From Archaeoglobi archaeon (lineage in GTDB: Archaea; Halobacteriota; Archaeoglobi; Archaeoglobales; Archaeoglobaceae), in contig JAPDIW010000023.1 of assembly GCA_029259415.1 (NCBI GenBank), positions 1 through 64,000 on the forward strand: 64,000 bases of DNA. Reading direction: 5' to 3'. The notes below the pieces were generated by a model, which ran no database searches, had not been told where the DNA came from, and saw nothing but the letters and a program-made list of their open reading frames with translations. Each line of letters begins with the position of its first letter. The stretch's first letter is position 1. Shown piece by piece: positions 16,587 to 25,990 of this stretch. The position numbers and the translations under genes were made by a program.

Positions 16587-19500
16587 CTAGCTTATACTCT
16601 TTATTTCAGAGTACAAATCTTCAAGAGCCCTTAGATAGTCAAGCTCTCCACGCTCGATTGCGTCCATTCTGCTCTCAAGGTCTCTTGTCCTCTCCTCAGA
16701 GACGAATTTTGCGTACTTTTTAGCCAGATAACTATACACGTCAACTCCAAGTCTGGTGGGGATAATTCTTCCGTACTTCTCTACAACGTAATTTCTCATG
16801 AAAAGCCTGTCAACGATGGTTGCGTAGGTTGAGGGCCTCCCGATGCCTCTCTCCTTCATCAGCTGAATTACCTCGGACTGCGTTAATGGCAAAACTTTCG
16901 GAACACTTTTAATCTCAGCCTTAACCCTGAATGTTCCTTCAGGCAGCTCATTTTTAACCCAGACTGATTTGTAAAGCTCATACGCTCTTCCTTCGGCTTT
17001 TACAACTCTCTCCTCCTCAACACTTTTTCCGTCGAACTCTACAGAGTATTTCTTTATCACCACCTTAAAGGGTCTGCACTGAGAGGCCATGAAACGCCTG
17101 AAAATTAGGTCGTAGAGAGCAAAGTGCTCCCTTCTAAGGTTCTCAACAACCAGCACCCCTTCCTGAATGAGCCTCAGAATGTCGTCTCTTGTAAGCGGTC
17201 TTGTGGGCCTTATACATTCGTGCGCACCACCATCTCCCCAGTCTCTCCCCATGAAATCCTCTCTGAGAAATTCCCTGGCAATCCTCTGCCCAACATCGCT
17301 CACACGGGTCGAGTCTGTTCGGTGATATGTTATAAGGCCATTCTCGAAGAGTTCCTGAGCGATCTGCATGGTCTGCTTGACTGAGAGCTTTAGAATTCTG
17401 TTTGCATCGCTCAGCAGAGTTTCTGTGGTGTACGGTGGTAGGGGGGTTTTTAACTCCTCCCTCTCTTCAACGAGCCTTATCGTGAGGTCGAACTCACTTT
17501 CATCGTGTTCAAGAACGAGGTCAAAGTCGCGGAGAATTGCGATTTTCTTTCTCTCCCTCGTCTCCTTATATCTGTCTATTATCCAGCCGAGAACCGGAGT
17601 TTGAGCTCTTCCAGCAGAGAGATTGCGGTTGTTGAACCTCTCCCACAGTTTCTGGCTCAAAACAAAGCCAATCCAGCGGTCCTCTATTCTCCTGACAACC
17701 TGTGCTCTGACGAGGTTTTCATCCACATCACGTAACGATTCAAGAGCTTCCAGAATCGCTCTTCTCGTGACTTCGTGAAATTCTGCTCTCTTCACCACTC
17801 CACATCCCGAAAGAAAGTTTCTCAGGTCCCATGCTATCTTCTCACCTTCCGTGTCCGGGTCGGTACCAACGATGACAAATTCAGCATCGTGTGCGAGCTT
17901 TCTGAGAGCTTCAATCCTGACCTTTGAGTTGTCTATATCACTTCCACCACATTTTGGACAGCTTTCTCTTTCTTCTGTAAACTGGTAACCGCAGCCTCTG
18001 CACCTCTTTATGGATGAGTACACAGGAACGAATTTTCCATTCACGAGCACGCCGTGGAATCCTCTATTTGTGATGAGGTCTACAACATGTCCAATGCTCG
18101 CTGTAACCATCAGCACAAATTTCTCCATCGGAATCTCATAAACCACAGCACCATCCAGAACCTTCACACTCGGCTTGCCGAAAAAGCGTGAAATCTGCCT
18201 CGCCTTTGTGGGACTTTCAACGATGAAAAGGGCCGGCTTTATGAGGTCGAACTCCTGCCTTCTCCTATACTTATCTCTGCTTTCATCAAGCTCTCTGGAA
18301 AGACGCTCGAAATCGATTTCGTCAATGCTTTTGAACTCGATATCGTAAAGCTTTGCTCTCTCTACGAAAGCTGAAAGAATTTCTGCATCGTCTTCAAGCA
18401 GGAAGCTCGCACCCTTCGTCATTCCTCCGGCAAAGAGCCTTGAAGTTCTACCAGAACCCTGAATGTAAGTCCTCAGGTCGGGGAAAATCACATCTCCCTC
18501 TCTGACAACGACGTCTTTCGCCTGAGGCTTTTCCTTCCCCATCATTTTTTTCAGAATCTCTCTTACCTCGTCAATGTGCTTCTCAACAGCCGGCAAAACT
18601 TTCTCGATCTCCGGAATATGGCGGTAGAGGTAAGCAAGGAGCTTAATCATATTCGGGCTGAGGGAGTCGATATCCTCAATTGTGACTCTGAAAACAGGAC
18701 ATCCGACAAATACAGCAAACCTTATCCTTTCCGGTAGGTCAAGACCTCTGACGAGAGTCCCGTAGTAATGCGCTGTGCCTACAAGATGGTCAATTTCACC
18801 TTCCACAAACTTATCGTAGTCGCTTTTTCTTGTTGCGGTTACGATGCCAACCCTGAACTCGTCTTTGAGAGATTCGTAAATTTTCTCTGCCTCCTCGGCT
18901 GTTCTGGCGTAGATTATCCCGCCCGTTCCAAGCTTTTTAAGAATTGTCGCGACCATCTCAATGCTCCCATGGTTTACAGCAACATCCTCGACGTTTCTTA
19001 CCGTAATCCTTGAAGAGCCTATGTCGAAGTTCAGCAGCGTTCTGAAGAGCTCGGCTTTCTTTCCCTTCTTTGCCGTGGCTGTTGAGACCATCAAACATCC
19101 TCTCACCTTACCTTTCCAGCTTCTTGTTTTGGAGTCGTAGTAGAGGCCAAGAAGGTTCAGAAGTCTATCAACGTTCTTCGAAGCTTTCAGGATTGCATCT
19201 ACGTCATCGACAAAGATGAAATCGAAGAGTCCCAGCTCCTTATAATATCTCGATAAAAACTGAGTCGTTGTTATAACGATTCTGAAATTTCTCAGATTCT
19301 GCATGAAGTTCTCTTTTTCTGCTTTTGACAGCTTTCCGTGATAGTAACCCAAGAGGTTTTTATCAAGCTCCACACCCACTTTTTCTGCATAGCTCTTTAT
19401 GGTTTCAGCCGCCTGAATTACAAGGAGAGAAGTCGGAAAAACGACATAGCATCTTTTCCCTTTTAAACTGAGAAAAAGGGACATTGCCAGACCGAAGGAA

Positions 19501-19754
19501 GTCTTACCAACTCCTGTTGGGGCTGTGGCGGCAAAACTCTCATTTCTCAGTATTCTCTTCGCCCACATTTTCTGAATCGCTCTCGGCTCACCAACGCATT
19601 TTTTGAAAAACTCCACAAACTCTCTAACCAGATAATCTTCTGGCCTCAAACACAGATTTTTCCCCTTCTTGAAGCACTTGTGCTCCTCAATCTCCTTACT
19701 CACAAGGTCTTCCCCACAGACCGGACAAAGGTTTGAGTAAACAACGGGAATCAT
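16587..19754 (-). CDS. rgy: Reverse gyrase
   Basis: 1055 residues: helicase-like half followed by topoisomerase IA half, introducing positive supercoils; a marker of hyperthermophily. N-terminal zinc finger CPVCG (residue 10) with the later Cys pair. P-loop APTGVGKTS near 80, DDVD box near 183, SGRTSR near 434. TOPRIM start FIVESPTKA near 511, second zinc finger CRGCGYQF plus CPKCG near 585-603, and DPDTEGE near 633. The active Tyr is in LITYHRTDSTR near 810. No intein interrupts it and both zinc fingers are intact. Monocistronic in appearance, facing the SPL-like operon and diverging from the next gene across 50 bp. Confidence 0.97.
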   Translation of the reverse strand: MIPVVYSNLCPVCGEDLVSKEIEEHKCFKKGKNLCLRPEDYLVREFVEFFKKCVGEPRAIQKMWAKRILRNESFAATAPTGVGKTSFGLAMSLFLSLKGKRCYVVFPTSLLVIQAAETIKSYAEKVGVELDKNLLGYYHGKLSKAEKENFMQNLRNFRIVITTTQFLSRYYKELGLFDFIFVDDVDAILKASKNVDRLLNLLGLYYDSKTRSWKGKVRGCLMVSTATAKKGKKAELFRTLLNFDIGSSRITVRNVEDVAVNHGSIEMVATILKKLGTGGIIYARTAEEAEKIYESLKDEFRVGIVTATRKSDYDKFVEGEIDHLVGTAHYYGTLVRGLDLPERIRFAVFVGCPVFRVTIEDIDSLSPNMIKLLAYLYRHIPEIEKVLPAVEKHIDEVREILKKMMGKEKPQAKDVVVREGDVIFPDLRTYIQGSGRTSRLFAGGMTKGASFLLEDDAEILSAFVERAKLYDIEFKSIDEIDFERLSRELDESRDKYRRRQEFDLIKPALFIVESPTKARQISRFFGKPSVKVLDGAVVYEIPMEKFVLMVTASIGHVVDLITNRGFHGVLVNGKFVPVYSSIKRCRGCGYQFTEERESCPKCGGSDIDNSKVRIEALRKLAHDAEFVIVGTDPDTEGEKIAWDLRNFLSGCGVVKRAEFHEVTRRAILEALESLRDVDENLVRAQVVRRIEDRWIGFVLSQKLWERFNNRNLSAGRAQTPVLGWIIDRYKETRERKKIAILRDFDLVLEHDESEFDLTIRLVEEREELKTPLPPYTTETLLSDANRILKLSVKQTMQIAQELFENGLITYHRTDSTRVSDVGQRIAREFLREDFMGRDWGDGGAHECIRPTRPLTRDDILRLIQEGVLVVENLRREHFALYDLIFRRFMASQCRPFKVVIKKYSVEFDGKSVEEERVVKAEGRAYELYKSVWVKNELPEGTFRVKAEIKSVPKVLPLTQSEVIQLMKERGIGRPSTYATIVDRLFMRNYVVEKYGRIIPTRLGVDVYSYLAKKYAKFVSEERTRDLESRMDAIERGELDYLRALEDLYSEIKSIS

Positions 19755-19804
19755 CGAAATGAATGGGAGAGAAAAGATAAAAAATTAATCCTCAAAGGCA
19801 GTTT

Positions 19805-20896
19805 GTGGATGCTGCAATAGTCGGTGGTGGCCCAGCGGGAAGTCTGGCAGCAATTTTGCTCGGCAAAAGGTATGACGTCGCATTATTCGAGGAGCACCAG
19901 ACTCCAGGTTTTCCGGTACAGTGTGCTGGCTTAATCAGCGATAACTGCTATCGGAAGCTGAAAGAATACTGCAATGCAAAGAAGGCTCTGGAAAACAGGG
20001 TAAAAGGTGCCTTTTTCTTTTCCCCCTCCGCCAGTGTCACTCTGGAAGGTAGGGGTGAGGCGGTGGTTGTTGAGAGAAAATTGCTTGACGCACTGCTTTT
20101 TGAGAGAGCTGCAGAGAGAGCGGATGTCTTTGTCAAGGAGAAAGTCAAGTTTTACGGATTCAAAATTAGAACTTCTTTAAGGGAGCTTCTGGCTGAGAAA
20201 ATAATTGGGGCTGATGGTGTAAACTCCACCGTAAGCCGGCACTTCAAATTTCCAAAGCCAGGATTTTTCACTGCCGTTCAGGCTGAGATGCGATTTGAAG
20301 CTTTAGACGAAGAATACGTGGAGCTTTACTTTGGAGAAAAGTGGAGTGACTCTTTTTTTGCGTACGCAATACCTCTGGGTGATACTGCGAGAATAGGGGT
20401 TGTCAGCAGAAGCAACCCGATGCAATACCTGAAAAATCTGGTTGAGAAGCACCCATCAGTCTCAGGCAGAGTCAAGGGGAGTGTTATCGAACTGAACATT
20501 GGAGCAATTCCGGAAAGGCTCGTCAAATTTTCGAAAGAAAAGGTGGCACTTATTGGCGATTCAGCCGGGATGGTCAAGCCCTACACGGGAGGGGGGCTTT
20601 ACTATCTGCTTGTAGCGGCAGAGAAGCTTGCCGAAAGCTTTCCAAATCTCAGAGAATACGAAAAAAGATATCTGAGCGAAATGAAAAACGAGTACAGGTT
20701 CGGATATCTGGTGAGAAAACTTTACTCCTTCCCCGACGAGAAGCTTGAGCAGCTTTTTTCCGCGATGAGTGATTTTGATTTTGCAGGAGTGCACATGGAC
20801 AGCCCTTCAACTCTAATTAGAAAAGTTACCGACGTATCCTTAAGGCTTCTAAATAGACCTTCTCTCGCCTTTTACCTTCTCAAAAATCTAATCTAG
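19805..20896 (+). CDS. Geranylgeranyl reductase family FAD-dependent oxidoreductase
   Basis: 363 residues beginning with GTG at 19805, because the FAD-binding GGGPAGSLAA starts only six residues in and an AT-rich element (AAAAAATTAAT) lies about 25 bp upstream. CAGLISDNC near 38 is the family's PxxCxGxV-like box. ADGVNSTVSR near 140 and the second FAD motif VALIGDSAGMVKPYTGGGLYY near 245 are conserved. Relatives saturate the isoprenoid chains of archaeal lipids or menaquinone; Archaeoglobus has several paralogues, so the substrate is unproven. It converges on the ModE-like gene with a 9-bp overlap. Confidence 0.88.
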   Translation: MDAAIVGGGPAGSLAAILLGKRYDVALFEEHQTPGFPVQCAGLISDNCYRKLKEYCNAKKALENRVKGAFFFSPSASVTLEGRGEAVVVERKLLDALLFERAAERADVFVKEKVKFYGFKIRTSLRELLAEKIIGADGVNSTVSRHFKFPKPGFFTAVQAEMRFEALDEEYVELYFGEKWSDSFFAYAIPLGDTARIGVVSRSNPMQYLKNLVEKHPSVSGRVKGSVIELNIGAIPERLVKFSKEKVALIGDSAGMVKPYTGGGLYYLLVAAEKLAESFPNLREYEKRYLSEMKNEYRFGYLVRKLYSFPDEKLEQLFSAMSDFDFAGVHMDSPSTLIRKVTDVSLRLLNRPSLAFYLLKNLI

Positions 20897-21283
20897 CTTT
20901 ATCAGAACGTAATCGCCGTCTTTAACCCTGGGGATTACCTCTCCTTCCCTGACTGTCACCTTCTTGAACTCTCCCTTTCCGAGCTTTTTAACGAGATTTT
21001 CGTAGAATTCGTATAACCTTACAATCTCCTTTCCTTTCTCGGTGAGTACTGTCCTTCCTCCACCGCTTCCCCCTTTTTCGCTCTCGACAACCTTTCCTAC
21101 AGCTTCCTCCATTTTCTTTACGTACCCCCAAACGTATCTATAAGACATTCCAAGCTTCTTGCTAGCTCCAGAAATTGAGCCTTCTTCATCTATGGCTTTT
21201 AAAATAGCCACACCACCTTTCCCTGCAACATGCTTTTCCTCTTTCTCAATCCACAATCTAAATTTGATATCCATAAACTCCAT
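20888..21283 (-). CDS. ModE-type molybdate-responsive HTH regulator
   Basis: 131 residues. The N-terminal part (about 15-80) is the ModE winged helix: GGVAILKAIDEEGSISGASK, then KLGMSYRYVWGYVKKMEE. A GGSGGGRTVLTEKGKE wing follows, as in ModE. The C-terminal part is too short for the paired TOBE/MOP molybdate-binding domains, as is common in archaeal versions; its VKDGDYVLIKLD end is beta-like. The start overlaps the ABC ATPase stop by 26 bp, so the two are co-transcribed. No molybdate ABC genes are visible here, so the ligand is open. Confidence 0.82.
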   Translation of the reverse strand: MEFMDIKFRLWIEKEEKHVAGKGGVAILKAIDEEGSISGASKKLGMSYRYVWGYVKKMEEAVGKVVESEKGGSGGGRTVLTEKGKEIVRLYEFYENLVKKLGKGEFKKVTVREGEVIPRVKDGDYVLIKLD

Positions 21284-22118
21284 CTATGTATGCCTTATTT
21301 CCTTTTCTCCTTATCAGGTTGAAGTAAACGTTCTCAAGTCTCGGAACTTCTCTCTCAATCTCAAGCACTTTTCCTCCCCGCTCCTTAACTTTTTCAACAA
21401 ATTCGAGCAGTTCATCTATCTCTGACAATTCTACGCTTTCCCTCCGCCCGTTAAGAGAGTAATCAACCCTGTATGTGGTGTTCTGACCAATCAACTCTCC
21501 TAGACTTCCTGAGTAAAGAACTTCACCACCCTTCATCACTACAACCTTGTCCGCTATTCTCTCAACGTAGTACATGTTGTGAGCTGAGAAAACTATTATC
21601 TTTCCCCTCTCTGCCAGTTCTCTCATCAGCTCAGCTATGCTCAGAGAGGTTGTCGGGTCAAGCCCGCCGGTTGGCTCATCGTAAATCAGCACGTCAGGGT
21701 CGTGGAGGAGAGTTCTGGCTATGGAGACTTTTCTCTTCATACCTTTTGACAGTTCTGAAATGTACTTGTCTGGTAGATTCAACCTCTCAAGAAGCCCGTC
21801 AATGTTTGCCCTCACACCGTAAATGTCGGCAAAGAGGTTGAGGTATTCAGAGACAGTCATGTTGTCATAAAGCGCGTCTATTTCCGGTAGATATCCGATG
21901 ATTCTCTTAGTGTCTTCACCAAAATCTCTGCCGAAGTATTTCACTTCTCCACCATCCGGTTTTATCAGACCCGCCAGAATTTTAAGTGTGGTGGATTTTC
22001 CAGCTCCATTTTCACCTATGAGGCACAGAACTTCTCCCTTCTTCACCGAGAAGCTGATACCCTTTACAGCTTCAAAATTTCCGTATCTTTTAACGAGATT
22101 CCTGACCTCAAGCACCAT
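21258..22118 (-). CDS. ABC transporter ATP-binding protein (CcmA/drug-exporter type)
   Basis: 286 residues from the ATG at 22118, where the typical MVLEVRNLVKRYGNFEAV start occurs; the longer frame upstream crosses the promoter. Walker A is GENGAGKST near 39, signature LSKGMKRKVSIARTL near 130, Walker B VLIYDEPTGGLDP near 150 and H-loop SAHNM near 183. The C-terminal ~80 residues carry a further beta-rich domain seen in multidrug/NatA-type ATPases. No permease gene is adjacent; its partner must lie elsewhere. Operon with the ModE-like regulator downstream. Confidence 0.88.
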   Translation of the reverse strand: MVLEVRNLVKRYGNFEAVKGISFSVKKGEVLCLIGENGAGKSTTLKILAGLIKPDGGEVKYFGRDFGEDTKRIIGYLPEIDALYDNMTVSEYLNLFADIYGVRANIDGLLERLNLPDKYISELSKGMKRKVSIARTLLHDPDVLIYDEPTGGLDPTTSLSIAELMRELAERGKIIVFSAHNMYYVERIADKVVVMKGGEVLYSGSLGELIGQNTTYRVDYSLNGRRESVELSEIDELLEFVEKVKERGGKVLEIEREVPRLENVYFNLIRRKGNKAYIDGVYGYQI

Positions 22119-22174
22119 TTGCTGTTGACTTTGAAAGATATAAAGTTTAATAGTTGTATGACAAAAATACAAAC

Positions 22175-22672
22175 ATGTGGAAAAAAGTCGCTGAAAAGTT
22201 CGATAAGTATCCATCTCAGATTGCAGTTGCAAGAGAATTTCTGAGGCTCGGCATTTCAGTCAGAGATGGCAAGGCTTATTGTGACAAAATAGAGCTTGTC
22301 CCAACCAAAATTGCCGAAGCCATAGGGGTTGACAGAAAGGTGGTTCTTGCAGCCATTCAGAACATCGAGAGTGATGAGGAGCTGAGGAAAGTCTTTTCAG
22401 CGTTGAAACCAGTGGCAAATATTGCTGAGGTTGCGAGAATTCTCGGCTTCGGAGTTCTTGAGGTCTATGCTGAGAGTCACAAGGTCGGTATTGTTGCGGG
22501 GGTTACATCAGCTCTCGCCAACGCGGGTATATCTATAAGGTACATTCTTGCAGAAGACCCAGAGCTTAGTGTTGAGTCAAAGCTGACGGTTGTGACAGAA
22601 ACGAAGATTCCGGGTACAGTTGTTGAAGAAATTCTCAAAGTTGATGGGGTGGAAAAGGTGCTGATAAGTTAA
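22175..22672 (+). CDS. ACT-domain regulator of amino-acid metabolism (COG2150-like)
   Basis: 165 residues from the ATG at 22175 (MWKKVAEKFDKYPSQ). The first ~85 residues look like a helix-turn-helix region (VPTKIAEAIGVDRKVVLAAI), the rest like an ACT domain: VYAESHKVGIVAGVTSALANAG and a final VDGVEKVLIS strand. ACT domains bind amino acids, so a ligand-controlled DNA-binding role is likely. A TATA element lies about 33 bp upstream and a small inverted repeat TTGTAT/ATACAA (22154-22159 and 22167-22172) sits immediately before the start, possibly an autoregulatory site. Confidence 0.78.
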   Translation: MWKKVAEKFDKYPSQIAVAREFLRLGISVRDGKAYCDKIELVPTKIAEAIGVDRKVVLAAIQNIESDEELRKVFSALKPVANIAEVARILGFGVLEVYAESHKVGIVAGVTSALANAGISIRYILAEDPELSVESKLTVVTETKIPGTVVEEILKVDGVEKVLIS

Positions 22673-22703
22673 AGTATAAATACACTTGCGGACTTGTGTT
22701 ATC

Positions 22704-24056
22704 ATGCGAAAAAGTCTGCCAATAATCTTGATTCTGCTACTTGCTGTAGAGGTCGCTCACGCAGAAGGCGTTTCGGTAAGCTACCAGGTCTCGCCGGAGA
22801 TCCTTCTTCCGGGCGATTATGCTGATGTAACGTTAACCCTCACCAACCCATCCACACATGATGTTAAGGTGAACTCCATTGTAATCTCCGGAGCAAAGGC
22901 TGAACCGTCAGCGATATACTCTGTGGGAACGATTCCCAGCGGTGGTAGCTACACCATGACCTTCTCGGTTAAGGGAGAGCAGGTCGGGAGAAAAAATCTT
23001 CAGGTAAAAATATCAACTGAGAACGAGACGATTACGCAGAACATCATGCTTGTAGTTGACGACAACTTCCCTTCCCTCACCATATCATCTCCCGTCTATA
23101 GGGGAGTTGTTAATGAGGTTGAGTTTTACGTCTCCTCACCTGTCGAGCTGAAGGACGTTAAAGTGGAGGCGCTGTTTGACGCGATACCCAAAACAGTCTA
23201 CCTCGGCGACTTTTCCGGAGGAAAGGAGGGCAAGATCAAGTTCATTCCGAATTCGGACAAGCTTAAGTTCAAAATCTCTTTTTACAACGGCAGAAACTAC
23301 CATGAAGTTGAGAAGGAAGTGACAGTGCGATTGGTAAACCCACAAAACGTCGTGCTGAACGTAACTTCACCCTACAAAACCCTTTTCATCGGCGATGCCA
23401 TTCCGATTCCGGTTGAAGTCACGAACCTGAGAAGTGATGCCATTTACGACATCACCGTTTCTGCCGAATCGCCTCTTGGAAGCCTATCAAGCCCCGTCAG
23501 CATTGCAAAACTCGAAAGCGGTGAAAGCAAGACTTTGAGCTTCATATTCAGCCCATCAAAGGCTGGTGAGGGAGAGGTTGTTTTCAGAGTTGACTACAAG
23601 GACGAGCTTGGAAACGAGATGAGCGTGGAACGGAAATTTACAATTGAAGTTCTTGACAGCTACGCCGTAATGCTTACGAACATCAATGTGGAAAGAGAGG
23701 GGCTGAAGTACAGCGTTTCGGGTGATGTGAGCAACAACGGAAGGAGCGAGGTTTACAATGCCTACGCAATAGGAGAATGTGGCGGCTTCAGGACAGCCTA
23801 CTTCATAGGGAACATCGACCCCTCAGACTTCCAGAGCTTCGAGCTGCCTGTTGAGTGCAACGGGAGTGTAAAGGTTACCGTGCAGTGGTCAAATGAAATT
23901 GGAGAGAACTTTGCCATCTCCGAAATCGTGGAACTGAAGGGAAAGAGCTTTGTCGAGGTTGAGGAGAACCCGATGCCAACATACATCTCCATCGCTGTTG
24001 CTGTGGTCATTCTAGCAATTGTGGGATTCATAATCTACAGGCAGATTAGAAAATGA
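22704..24056 (+). CDS. Secreted, C-terminally anchored protein with Ig-like (CARDB/NEW3-type) domains
   Basis: 450 residues from the ATG at 22704, chosen since a TATA element (AAAGTATAAATAC) lies about 26 bp upstream. Signal peptide (RKSLPIILILLLAVEVAHAEG) with a cleavage-type AHA-E; repeated beta-sandwich modules such as LPGDYADVTLTLTNPST and GDAIPIPVEVTNLRSDA typical of COG1361-like S-layer-associated proteins. C-terminal membrane anchor ISIAVAVVILAIVGFIIY ending in RQIRK. Its stop overlaps the ABC ATPase start by 4 bp. I infer it is the extracytoplasmic partner of the MacB-like exporter encoded next. Confidence 0.82.
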   Translation: MRKSLPIILILLLAVEVAHAEGVSVSYQVSPEILLPGDYADVTLTLTNPSTHDVKVNSIVISGAKAEPSAIYSVGTIPSGGSYTMTFSVKGEQVGRKNLQVKISTENETITQNIMLVVDDNFPSLTISSPVYRGVVNEVEFYVSSPVELKDVKVEALFDAIPKTVYLGDFSGGKEGKIKFIPNSDKLKFKISFYNGRNYHEVEKEVTVRLVNPQNVVLNVTSPYKTLFIGDAIPIPVEVTNLRSDAIYDITVSAESPLGSLSSPVSIAKLESGESKTLSFIFSPSKAGEGEVVFRVDYKDELGNEMSVERKFTIEVLDSYAVMLTNINVEREGLKYSVSGDVSNNGRSEVYNAYAIGECGGFRTAYFIGNIDPSDFQSFELPVECNGSVKVTVQWSNEIGENFAISEIVELKGKSFVEVEENPMPTYISIAVAVVILAIVGFIIYRQIRK

Positions 24057-24739
24057 AGGTTGTAGAGCTGATAGATGTTTACAAAATTTACAGCACGGAG
24101 TACTACGAAGTGAGGGCGCTTGATGGAGTAAGCATGGATGTTGAGGATGGAGAGTTCGTCGTCATAATGGGGCCTTCTGGGAGCGGAAAATCAACCCTGC
24201 TGAATCTTATAGGCTGTCTCGACAAGCCGAGTGAGGGAGAGGTGCTTATCAACGGTGTGGAGACGTCAAATTTGAACGATAACCAGCTTACCGAGCTGAG
24301 GAGGGATACCATAGGCTTCATCTTCCAGACCTACAATCTCATCCCAACTCTAACCGCGCTGGAAAATGTGGAGCTTCCGATGATTTTCAAGGGGCTGGGC
24401 AGGGAGGAGAGGGAAGGGAGGGCGAAGGAACTGCTCAGAAGTGTAGGGCTTGAGAAGGAGATGAACAGAAAGCCGAATGAAATGAGTGGAGGGCAGCAGC
24501 AGAGAGTTGCAATTGCGAGGGCTCTTGCAAACAATCCGAAAATTCTGCTGTGCGATGAGCCAACAGGCAATCTTGACACGAAATCAGGCGAGCAGGTGAT
24601 GGAGATAATAAGGCACCAGAACGAGGAGCTTGGTGTTACGGTAATTCTCGTCACTCACGACCCTTCACTTGCAAAATATGGAGATAGGGTGATAAGGCTT
24701 AGGGATGGAAAGATAGAGAGTGTCGAACATGTTTCTTGA
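24053..24739 (+). CDS. ABC exporter ATP-binding protein, MacB/LolD type
   Basis: 228 residues. Walker A GPSGSGKSTLLN near 38, Q-loop FIFQTYNLIPTLT near 90, signature MSGGQQQRVAIARAL near 143, Walker B ILLCDEPTGNLD near 165, H-loop VTHDP near 199. This is the classic MacB/LolD group, working as a mechanotransmission exporter rather than by moving substrate through the membrane. Translationally coupled to the anchored beta protein upstream and the permease downstream (11-bp overlap). Confidence 0.93.
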   Translation: MKVVELIDVYKIYSTEYYEVRALDGVSMDVEDGEFVVIMGPSGSGKSTLLNLIGCLDKPSEGEVLINGVETSNLNDNQLTELRRDTIGFIFQTYNLIPTLTALENVELPMIFKGLGREEREGRAKELLRSVGLEKEMNRKPNEMSGGQQQRVAIARALANNPKILLCDEPTGNLDTKSGEQVMEIIRHQNEELGVTVILVTHDPSLAKYGDRVIRLRDGKIESVEHVS

Positions 24740-25853
24740 GCTTGCGAAGAGGAACCTGCAGAGAGCGAAGGTAAGAAGTCTTCTGGCTGTAATAGGGATA
24801 CTGATTGGTGTAATGGCAGTTTCCGCAATAGGCATTTTTGGAGAAAGTCTGAAGGCGGCAGTTGTCCAGAATTTCGAAGATGTCGCAAATGAGCTCATTG
24901 TAAGTCCAAATTTTCAGGAAGGTTACAAGTATCTTGAAGAGAAGGACATAAACAGGATTAAAAAGCTTCCAAACGTGGCTGAGGCAATAGCGATTAAGTC
25001 GGACTCTTTGCTGATTGAAACGAAGAAAAAGAAGTCCTATGCAGTTGTTTACGCCATGGATGAAAAGGATGTTGAGGAGATGTTCGAAGCGGAAAAGGGT
25101 TCGATAAGGCTCAAGAGCAGTTGTGTTGTCGGAAAGAGGCTTGCTGAGTTTGCTGAAATTAGGGTTAACTCGAAAATTACTATTGGGGGTAGGGAGTTCA
25201 GAGTTGCCGCAATTCTCGAAGACACCGGGGCGAGGTTTGACATAAATCCGAATTCAGCCATAATCCTCTCGCCAGAGGATTTCGAGAAGGTTAGCGATGT
25301 TGGTTACACGATGCTGATAGTCAAGGCGGAGAGCTTAGAGAAGGTGGATGACGTTAAGAATGAGATTGAAGAAAAGATTAACATCAGGGACGAAAAAGTG
25401 GTCGTTTTTGACCTTAAAATAATTCTTGAGAGAATAGACGAAGCTTTTTCCCAGATTAACGTCTTTCTGATGGCTATAGCATCAGTTTCCCTGCTTGTCG
25501 CTGGTGTAAGCATTCTCAACATCATGCTGATGTCAACAATTGAAAGAACGAAGGAAATAGGCATTATGAGAGCAATAGGCGCGTACAGGTCAACTATTCT
25601 GAAAATTTTCCTGATGGAGGCTCTTATTCTCGGTCTGATTGGCAGCGGGATAGGAAGCGTTCTGAGCGTGGTAGGAGGTTATTTAATTGACTTGGCTATT
25701 CTTCAGGATGCAAGCTACGTTTTCCAACTTTCAACTCTGCTATACATAGCTCTCGGTTTTTGCATAGGGGTTTTCGTGTCAGTGGTTAGCGGTCTTTATC
25801 CTGCATGGAAGGCTTCCCGCCTGGAGCCAATTGAGGCTTTGAGATATGAGTGA
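24729..25853 (+). CDS. MacB-type ABC permease (FtsX domain)
   Basis: 374 residues from the ATG at 24729 inside the ATPase 3' end (a GTG nine bases earlier is possible). TM1 (VRSLLAVIGILIGVMAVSAIG) is followed by a large extracytoplasmic MacB core domain (about 40-240). Three C-terminal TMs follow with the FtsX signature STIERTKEIGIMRAIGAYRS near 275 and the PAWKASRLEPIEALRYE end. With the ATPase and the anchored Ig-like protein it forms a three-gene exporter for an unknown substrate. Confidence 0.92.
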   Translation: MFLELAKRNLQRAKVRSLLAVIGILIGVMAVSAIGIFGESLKAAVVQNFEDVANELIVSPNFQEGYKYLEEKDINRIKKLPNVAEAIAIKSDSLLIETKKKKSYAVVYAMDEKDVEEMFEAEKGSIRLKSSCVVGKRLAEFAEIRVNSKITIGGREFRVAAILEDTGARFDINPNSAIILSPEDFEKVSDVGYTMLIVKAESLEKVDDVKNEIEEKINIRDEKVVVFDLKIILERIDEAFSQINVFLMAIASVSLLVAGVSILNIMLMSTIERTKEIGIMRAIGAYRSTILKIFLMEALILGLIGSGIGSVLSVVGGYLIDLAILQDASYVFQLSTLLYIALGFCIGVFVSVVSGLYPAWKASRLEPIEALRYE

Positions 25854-25897
25854 AAATTTAAAAAATTAACTTGAAAAACCACAATAAGATATTTATT

Positions 25898-25934
25898 ATA
25901 AATGTTAAATGATAAAGTTGGAATAAATGTTAAA
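25898..25934 (+). repeat. Two direct repeats of ATAAATGTTAAA
   Basis: Exact copies at 25898-25909 and 25923-25934 lie 25 bp apart in the AT-rich gap before the 93-residue unknown gene; possibly tandem regulator or TATA-like sites. Confidence 0.4.
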
Positions 25935-25990
25935 AAAGGCTTGAACCGTTCACTCCAAATGTATTTATGTTTCAGGAGTAAACGCAGAGC

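Noticed and set aside
16587-19754. Intein or split in reverse gyrase
   Set aside because: The frame is continuous at normal length, and all helicase and topoisomerase motifs are at expected distances without an inserted domain.
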